Below, one piece after another: positions 33,644 through 37,917 of a DNA stretch of 37,917 nt. Source of the DNA: Clostridiales bacterium (GTDB lineage Bacteria > Bacillota > Clostridia > Lachnospirales > WQUN01); contig JAITSQ010000036.1 in the NCBI GenBank assembly GCA_031287685.1, positions 1 to 37,917 of the forward strand. Direction: 5' to 3'. Below the pieces are notes generated by a model. It made no database searches. It saw nothing but the letters and a program-made list of their open reading frames with translations, and was not told where the DNA came from. Each line of letters opens with the position of its first letter. Position 1 is the stretch's first letter. Both the position numbers and the translations under genes were made by a program.

Positions 33644-34270
33644 ATGGACGTTTACATTAAGCCGAAAAAGACCGCGCGGCTGTCGGGCGTTTCGGAAATT
33701 TATATGCGGGACGTAAGCGGGGTTTCGGCTCCGCCGGGGCTCGCGGAGGCGGTCGGCGGGATCCGGCTGCTGGAGGTTCCGAAAAATATCAACAAAAATT
33801 ACCTGATTTCCGTGATAGATATGATTAACGCCGTCAAGGCCGCGTTTCCGGGGGATACGGTGATAAACGTGGGCGAGATGGACACGCTTGTTGAGTATAA
33901 GGCGGAGACGGAGCCGGAAAGCTCCGCGCGGGAGATAATCAAGGTGGCGCTGGTGTCTCTTGTGCTTCTGGCCGGCTCCGCGACGGCCATAATGAGCTTT
34001 CACGCGGACGCGCAGATGCCGGAGATATTCAAGGCCTACCACAAAATGTTCCTCGGGAGGGAGACGGACAAACCCCTTTTAATCGACATTCCGTACTCCC
34101 TCGGCCTGGCGTTCGGCATAATTTTGTTTTTTAACCATTTCGCGGGTAAAAGCGTAACGCGGGACCCTACGCCGATAGAAGTCCAGACGGCGGTTTACGA
34201 TAAGGAAGTCTCCGATACGCTTATTGAAACTTTAAGCAAGGAAAAGGAAAAGGGAAAGGGAAAGGCGTGA
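33644..34270 (+). CDS. spoVAA: Stage V sporulation protein AA
   Basis: A component of the forespore SpoVA channel that loads dipicolinate into the spore, 208 residues, the same size as the Bacillus protein. A soluble N-terminal domain (VYIKPKKTARLSGVSEIYMR) of about 100 residues is followed by two hydrophobic segments (KVALVSLVLLAGSATAIMSF and SLGLAFGIILFFNHFAG). The ATG at 33644 has an AAAGGAGCGGG site; the upstream in-frame extension belongs to a repeat. Five bases of gap or less separate it from spoVAB. Confidence 0.92.
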   Translation: MDVYIKPKKTARLSGVSEIYMRDVSGVSAPPGLAEAVGGIRLLEVPKNINKNYLISVIDMINAVKAAFPGDTVINVGEMDTLVEYKAETEPESSAREIIKVALVSLVLLAGSATAIMSFHADAQMPEIFKAYHKMFLGRETDKPLLIDIPYSLGLAFGIILFFNHFAGKSVTRDPTPIEVQTAVYDKEVSDTLIETLSKEKEKGKGKA

Positions 34271-34274
34271 CGAA

Positions 34275-34703
34275 ATGAGGGAGGCTTTAAGCTGTTTTGT
34301 CGGCTTTTCGTCCGGGGCGGTCATTTCCGGGGCGGTTTTCGCCTTTATCGCCGTCATAGGCGTGGTGCCCCGGTTGGCGCAGAAAACCCGGACGACGCGC
34401 CATATCAGGCGTTACGAGGATTGCGTGGCGGCCGGGGGGATTCTGGGGACGCTGCTCCTGCTTAAGGATAACGTCCGGGTGCCGGCGGGGGGCTTCGGCG
34501 CGGTTCTGTACAGCCTGGCCGCCGGGGTTTTTTACGGCTGCCTGGCTATGTCCATAGCCGAGGTGCTTAACGTGATACCCATATTAAAAAGGCGGCTGAA
34601 TATAAAAACGGGAATGTTTTTTTTCGTCGCGGGGATAGCGCTGGGGAAGCTGGCGGGTTCCGTTATTTATTACGCGGCGCCCGGATTTTACAAAAATATG
34701 TGA
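34275..34703 (+). CDS. spoVAB: Stage V sporulation protein AB
   Basis: A small integral membrane protein of the SpoVA complex, 142 residues, as in Bacillus. About four or five hydrophobic helices are visible, including SSGAVISGAVFAFIAVIGVV and GVFYGCLAMSIAEVLNVIPI. It has the family motif VPRLAQKTRTTRHI and ends IYYAAPGFYKNM. Many clostridia keep only spoVAC-AD-AE, so the AA-AB pair points to a fuller SpoVA set. Confidence 0.92.
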   Translation: MREALSCFVGFSSGAVISGAVFAFIAVIGVVPRLAQKTRTTRHIRRYEDCVAAGGILGTLLLLKDNVRVPAGGFGAVLYSLAAGVFYGCLAMSIAEVLNVIPILKRRLNIKTGMFFFVAGIALGKLAGSVIYYAAPGFYKNM

Positions 34704-34735
34704 TGTTACAGCGTGAGCGATAAGGAGGGCTTTTA

Positions 34736-35188
34736 ATGAATCAGCAGGCTTTGGCTGAGGAACGATACAAAGAGCTTGTAAACGCCGTGACGCCGGACAG
34801 CAAAACCGGCGAAAACTGCCTCCGGGCGTTTTTATGCGGCGGGGCGATATGCGTTCTGGGCCAGTTTATAAATAATTGTTTTACGAGCGCGGGCTTCGGA
34901 AAGGACCCGGCCGCGTCCTACACGGCGGTGATTCTTGTGCTTCTTTCCGTGGTTTTGACGGCGGCGGGGCTTTACGCCAAAATAGGCAAATTCGCGGGGG
35001 CCGGCTCCGTCGTGCCCATTACGGGGTTCGCGAACGCCGTGGCCGCCCCGGCGGTAGAGTTCAAAAAAGAGGGCCTTGTTATGGGCGTTGGAGCGCGGAT
35101 GTTTATCGTGGCCGGCCCGGTCATAGTTTTCGGGACGCTCGCCTCTATGATAATGGGCTTAATTTACTGGTTTACGAGGATGAGGTGA
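34736..35188 (+). CDS. spoVAC: Stage V sporulation protein AC
   Basis: The mechanosensitive-type channel subunit of the SpoVA complex, 150 residues. The N-terminus is soluble and charged, with RYKELVNAVTPDSKTGENCL. Helices follow, and the signature GAGSVVPITGFANAVAAPAV, EFKKEGLVMGVGARMFIVAG and GPVIVFGTLAS. It resembles SpoVAE further on, with which it shares the VP-x-x-GF core, so the two are ancient paralogues. A strong AAGGAGG site precedes the ATG. Confidence 0.96.
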   Translation: MNQQALAEERYKELVNAVTPDSKTGENCLRAFLCGGAICVLGQFINNCFTSAGFGKDPAASYTAVILVLLSVVLTAAGLYAKIGKFAGAGSVVPITGFANAVAAPAVEFKKEGLVMGVGARMFIVAGPVIVFGTLASMIMGLIYWFTRMR

Positions 35189-35192
35189 AAAT

Positions 35193-36206
35193 ATGAATAA
35201 ACATTTAGGCGCTCAGTCCGTCTGGTTTGAAAACGTCGTGTCCGTGAACGCGGCGGCTTCCGTCGTCGGCCCGAAGGAGGGGCAGGGCCCGCTCGGCAAA
35301 TATTTCGACATTGTGTGCGAGGATAACCTTTTCGGCGCGGACAGCTGGGAAAAGGCCGAGAGTGAGTTCGCGCGACGGGGGCTTGACCTGGCGGTGAAAA
35401 AATCCGGCCTGCCGATGGACAATATGGACTATATAATATCGGGGGATTTGCTTAACCAGAGCACCGGCTCGACTTTCGGCGTTATTGACACGAAGCGCCC
35501 GTTTTTCGGGATATTCGGCGCGTGCTCCACAATTGGGGAGGGTATGGCCCTCGGGTCGGTTCTGATAGACGGCGGTTTCGCCTACAATGTGCTGGCCGGG
35601 GCGGGGAGCCACTTCTGCGCGGCGGAGAAACAGTTCCGGTTTCCGCTTGAGCTTGGGTCGCAGCGCCCGCCGTCGTCCACCTGGACTGTGACGGGGCACG
35701 GAGCGGTTGTGCTGTCAAACCTTGGCGAAGGCCCGTTCGTTACGGGCGCGACCACCGGGAAAATCGTCGATATGGGCGTGAAGGACCAGAACAATATGGG
35801 CGCGGTTATGGCGCCGGCCGCGGCGGACACCATAGCCTCTCATTTGCGGGATTTTAACCGCGCGCCTGATTATTACGACTTGATTCTTACGGGAGATTTG
35901 GGGTATGTCGGGCGCGACTTGCTGTACACCCTTATGAAGGACGAGGGGTACGACATATCGCGCAATCACAAGGACTGCGGCATAGAGATTTTCGACAGGG
36001 AGAGCCAGGACACGCACAGCGGCGGGAGCGGGTGCGCCTGCGCGGCGTCCGTGTTTTCGGCGTATTTTTGGCGCAAGCTGAAGGAAAAAAGCCTGAATAA
36101 AGTGCTTTTTGTGCCGACGGGGGCGCTGCTTTCCCCCACGTCGTTTATGCAGGGGGAAAACATTCCCGCCATCGCCCACGCGGTGGCGCTGGAAACAAGC
36201 AGATAG
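35193..36206 (+). CDS. spoVAD: Stage V sporulation protein AD
   Basis: The soluble SpoVA component that binds dipicolinate; it has a thiolase-like fold, 337 residues. Family blocks are SVWFENVVSVNAAASVVGPK, DNMDYIISGDLLNQSTGSTF, FFGIFGACSTIGEGMALGS, RPPSSTWTVTGHGAVVLSN and DLILTGDLGYVGRDLLY, then DTHSGGSGCACAASVF. The first part lies on the cell side of the inner forespore membrane. Its ATG follows the spoVAC stop by four bases. Confidence 0.96.
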   Translation: MNKHLGAQSVWFENVVSVNAAASVVGPKEGQGPLGKYFDIVCEDNLFGADSWEKAESEFARRGLDLAVKKSGLPMDNMDYIISGDLLNQSTGSTFGVIDTKRPFFGIFGACSTIGEGMALGSVLIDGGFAYNVLAGAGSHFCAAEKQFRFPLELGSQRPPSSTWTVTGHGAVVLSNLGEGPFVTGATTGKIVDMGVKDQNNMGAVMAPAAADTIASHLRDFNRAPDYYDLILTGDLGYVGRDLLYTLMKDEGYDISRNHKDCGIEIFDRESQDTHSGGSGCACAASVFSAYFWRKLKEKSLNKVLFVPTGALLSPTSFMQGENIPAIAHAVALETSR

Positions 36207-36207
36207 A

Positions 36208-36412
36208 GCGATTCCATGTTTGACTTGCTGCTTTCGAGCCGGAAATCGCGAAGCCAACGCGGGGAGGCGCCAAAAAACACCGGGCAAGAAGGCGGCTTTT
36301 TCGCGGGGCATTAACCGCGAAAAAACACCGAGCAAGGAGGTGGCTTTTTCGCGGGGCATTAACCGCCAAAAAACACCGAGCGCAGCTTATGTCAAACGGA
36401 ATTGCTATATTC
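36208..36412. repeat. Hairpin repeat array between spoVAD and spoVAE
   Basis: Three parts in order: the 42-base palindrome 36208-36249 (inverted copy of 26419-26460); two near-identical hairpins 36297-36306/36315-36324 and 36345-36354/36363-36372 (stem TTTTTCGCGG, the second with one mismatch), each flanked by AACACCG[AG]GCAAG linkers; and 36387-36407, a copy of the right half of the gpr-spoVAA hairpin. The array splits spoVAE from the rest of the operon by about 226 bases. Confidence 0.75.
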
Positions 36413-36432
36413 AGAAGGGAGGGAGTATTATA

Positions 36433-36786
36433 GTGTATATAAAGGCGTTTATAGTCGGCGGGCTTATATGCGTAATAGGCCAGCTGCTCATCGACAAGAC
36501 GAAGTTCACGCCGGCGCGGATTCTGGTTTTATTCGTCGTGGCGGGGTGCGTCCTGGGCGCGCTGGGGCTGTACGCGCCGCTGGCGGAGTTTGCCGGAGCC
36601 GGGGCCACGGTGCCCCTGCCGGGCTTCGGTTACGCGCTTTACAAAGGCGCGGCGGAGGAGATTGACCGAAGCGGCTTTCTGGGCGTGCTCACCGGCGGGC
36701 TGAAAGCGGCCTCCGCCGGGATTGCGGCGGCGGTCTGCGGAAGCTTCCTCGCGGCGCTTTGCTTTAACCCGAAGGAAAAGGAATAA
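36433..36786 (+). CDS. spoVAE: Stage V sporulation protein AE (SpoVAEb type)
   Basis: A 117-residue membrane subunit of the SpoVA channel, paralogous to SpoVAC. It reads IKAFIVGGLICVIGQLLIDK, then ARILVLFVVAGCVLGALGLY, AEFAGAGATVPLPGFGYALY and EIDRSGFLGVLTGGLKAASA. The start is a GTG at 36433 behind GAAGGGAGGGAG; the frame runs open upstream to 36109, inside spoVAD, but that part is not homologous. The gap to spoVAD filled with repeats is wide for this operon. Confidence 0.93.
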   Translation: MYIKAFIVGGLICVIGQLLIDKTKFTPARILVLFVVAGCVLGALGLYAPLAEFAGAGATVPLPGFGYALYKGAAEEIDRSGFLGVLTGGLKAASAGIAAAVCGSFLAALCFNPKEKE

Positions 36787-37048
36787 GCTTAAGCTCAAAA
36801 GGCCCTCGCCCGGCGTTTTGGGTTGTCTAAAAAGATTTAGACGACCCAAAGCCGCCTTCCTGCCCGGTGCTTGGGTTGTCTAAAAAGATTTAGGCAGCCC
36901 AAAGCGCCGAGCAGGAAAGGGGTCTTTTATATTTCCGTAAGTTTATAGCCGCAAGTTACTCTTTCGCGCTTCGTTATAGCGGCCCGGCGACGGGTTTACG
37001 CGGAATTATCCGCGAGAAACACGCGCGAGGCCGCCCGCTCGTTTTTGC
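36787..37048. repeat. Hairpin repeats downstream of spoVAE
   Basis: Two hairpins: TTTGGGTTGTCTAA (36817-36830) with TTAGACGACCCAAA (36837-36850), and 36870-36882 with 36891-36903. Changes between copies turn A-U pairs into G-U on the plus-strand transcript, so pairing survives. The linkers (CCTTCCTGCCCGGTG and GCGCCGAGCAGGAAAGGGG) are the family linker in opposite orientations. The rest of the gap (36925-37048) shows nothing recognisable. Confidence 0.75.
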
Positions 37049-37462
37049 CTATTTTGCCAGCCCCATTGCCCTGAGCGTTTCTATCGTCTCAAAAACGGCG
37101 CTTATCTCCGTAATTTTCAGCAGCGCGTCCGCCCGCTCCCGGCGTTTTTCGTCCAAACGGGGGCGTATTTCAAGCAAAAACCGCGTTTGCCAGTCCTCTC
37201 CGTATACTTGCCGCAGGTCCCCGGCGAAGTCGGCGGCCAGTTCAAGCGCCCGCGCCGCGCCGACTGCCCGCCGCAAAAAATCCGCCGTTCCCCCGCGTTC
37301 TTTTTGTAATTCCCTGCGCAACGCTTTTTGAAGCCTTTCGTACCGCCCGTTTTCAGGCCCGCCCGGCGCGCCTTCCCTATGTAGAGCGCCCGGCCCGCGC
37401 GCTTTCTCCCGCGTTTTCTGAAAAAATCCAAGTATCTCGAGAAAATCCTGATAATCCGCCAC
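37049..37462 (-). CDS. Uncharacterised alpha-helical protein, 137 residues
   Basis: A GTG at 37462, with AAAGGGGG upstream, starts (M)ADYQDFLEILGFFQKTREKA. The product is very rich in Arg, Glu, Leu and Ala, with segments such as RRAVGAARALELAADFAGDL and LDEKRRERADALLKITEIS. It is predicted as mostly helical and soluble, with no signal peptide, cysteine motif or known domain that I recognise. Codon and base composition agree with the neighbouring genes, so it is probably real. It stands alone, convergent to spoVAE. No function can be assigned. Confidence 0.55.
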   Translation of the reverse strand: MADYQDFLEILGFFQKTREKARGPGALHREGAPGGPENGRYERLQKALRRELQKERGGTADFLRRAVGAARALELAADFAGDLRQVYGEDWQTRFLLEIRPRLDEKRRERADALLKITEISAVFETIETLRAMGLAK

Positions 37463-37517
37463 GCCGCGCCCCCTTTCCCCGGGGTTTTTAATATTTTATT
37501 ATGGAGGGTCCGGCTTT

Positions 37518-37619
37518 ATGTATAATTTGGTTAGCGGTAAAACGGCTAAATCCATATTGATTTCCTGCGGCGCAAGGCTCGCGGTGTTCGATATTCGGGA
37601 GCTTCGGGAAGCTATATGA
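37518..37619 (+). pseudogene. Short fragment resembling a VirB4/TraE-type conjugation ATPase
   Basis: A 33-residue frame behind GGAGG ends ARLAVFDIRELREAI. The core VFDIREL is a pattern I know from VirB4-type ATPases of Firmicutes conjugative elements. Nothing else of such a protein is visible, so the assignment is weak. It sits just before a TnpV remnant, which supports a conjugative-element origin. Confidence 0.25.
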
Positions 37620-37745
37620 TGATAAAGGTGCAAATGGAACACGCGCCTTTATTATTATTTTTTTTGCAGTCGGACGCTTGCGGCACAGGTGAACGGACAC
37701 AGCTACAACAAAAACGCAGCGCAAGCCGAGAAAGGAGCAAACAAA

Positions 37746-37817
37746 ATGAGTGAAATCCAGTACACACTTGTTGGTGATTACTACTTACCTAACATTATAC
37801 TGCACCATAGTCAATAG
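37746..37817 (+). pseudogene. tnpV: 5' remnant of a TnpV-family transposon protein
   Basis: The ATG at 37746 behind AAAGGAGC starts MSEIQYTLVGDYYLPNIIL, the typical beginning of TnpV-like proteins of clostridial mobile elements, which are usually over 100 residues. After IIL it reads HHSQ and stops, so the rest is lost. The 65 bases before it resemble those at 21225-21290 next to the PcfB remnant. Confidence 0.55.
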
Positions 37818-37917
37818 AGTAGACAGCAAAAAAGGATAAAAAGCGCGAAAAAATTCATAGCGCCGCCTCCTTTTGATTAGGAGTCAGACCGCCGTTGGCG
37901 GAATGGGGTCGTCTGTC
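37818..37917. other. Right-edge sequence with a possible minus-strand gene end
   Basis: On the minus strand a good AAAAGGAGG site precedes an ATG at about 37857 that opens only a 15-residue hydrophobic peptide (MNFFALFILFCCLLY). The bases beyond it read openly towards the edge. Too little is visible to call a gene. Confidence 0.2.

Noticed and set aside
36109-36432. N-terminal extension of spoVAE
   Set aside because: It overlaps the end of spoVAD and the repeat array; the GTG at 36433 has a strong ribosome binding site and the family start.
26309-36925. CRISPR array suggested by repeated linkers and variable stems
   Set aside because: The variable parts are palindromic and of uneven length, the copies are dispersed in both orientations, and no cas gene is present.

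Overview
The window comes from a GC-rich, endospore-forming Firmicute, most likely a clostridial anaerobe. It carries spore-only genes (gpr, spoVAA-AE, dpaAB), a clostridial-style assimilatory sulfate pathway (AprAB-type APS reductase and a small AsrC-like sulfite reductase), Gram-positive lipoproteins, and remnants of a Firmicutes-type integrative conjugative element (PcfB, VirD4 and TnpV fragments). Most coding sequence is tightly packed, with stop/start overlaps inside operons.

Left part (1-16.8 kb): sulfur and siroheme. After a truncated gene at the left edge and a badly eroded tex pseudogene (about 424-1043), a sigma-A promoter with a palindromic operator drives a sulfate ABC transporter (lipoprotein, CysT, CysW, CysA) and a CbiK-type sirohydrochlorin chelatase. 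A convergent operon encodes a LacI-type regulator and an iron- or metal-chelate ABC transporter. Divergent from that regulator, across an intergenic region with two palindromes, is one collinear operon: aprA-aprB-cysD-cysN-sulfite reductase-TusA-like-ThiS-like-MoeB-like-JAMM protease. Read in order this takes sulfate to APS, sulfite and sulfide, and then to a protein thiocarboxylate. The last three genes resemble the HcyS/HcyF/HcyD system of Wolinella succinogenes. The carrier protein ends in GGGR, so it needs C-terminal trimming, and the JAMM protease is the likely trimmer.

Middle (16.8-24.8 kb): thiamine genes and a gene graveyard. thiC-thiD-thiM-thiE lie on the minus strand behind a clear TPP riboswitch and an intrinsic terminator. 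From about 20.7 to 24.8 kb there is a patchwork of broken genes: a surface-protein repeat fragment, a PcfB-VirD4 conjugation remnant, an AT-richer chimeric gene (RCC1-like repeats, a SecD-head-like domain, a cupredoxin-like domain), and the propeptide end of an S8 peptidase.

Right part (24.8-37.9 kb): sporulation. dpaAB make dipicolinate. mfd and an upstream GT2-TPR glycosyltransferase run on the minus strand. gpr and spoVAA-AB-AC-AD-AE run on the plus strand; they encode the germination protease and the dipicolinate channel. A family of dispersed hairpin repeats with conserved linkers and diverged but still pairing stems fills the gaps between these genes and was not seen in the sulfur half. 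The right edge holds an uncharacterised minus-strand gene and a second conjugative-element remnant (TnpV start). All functional statements are inferred from sequence patterns; no database search was run.
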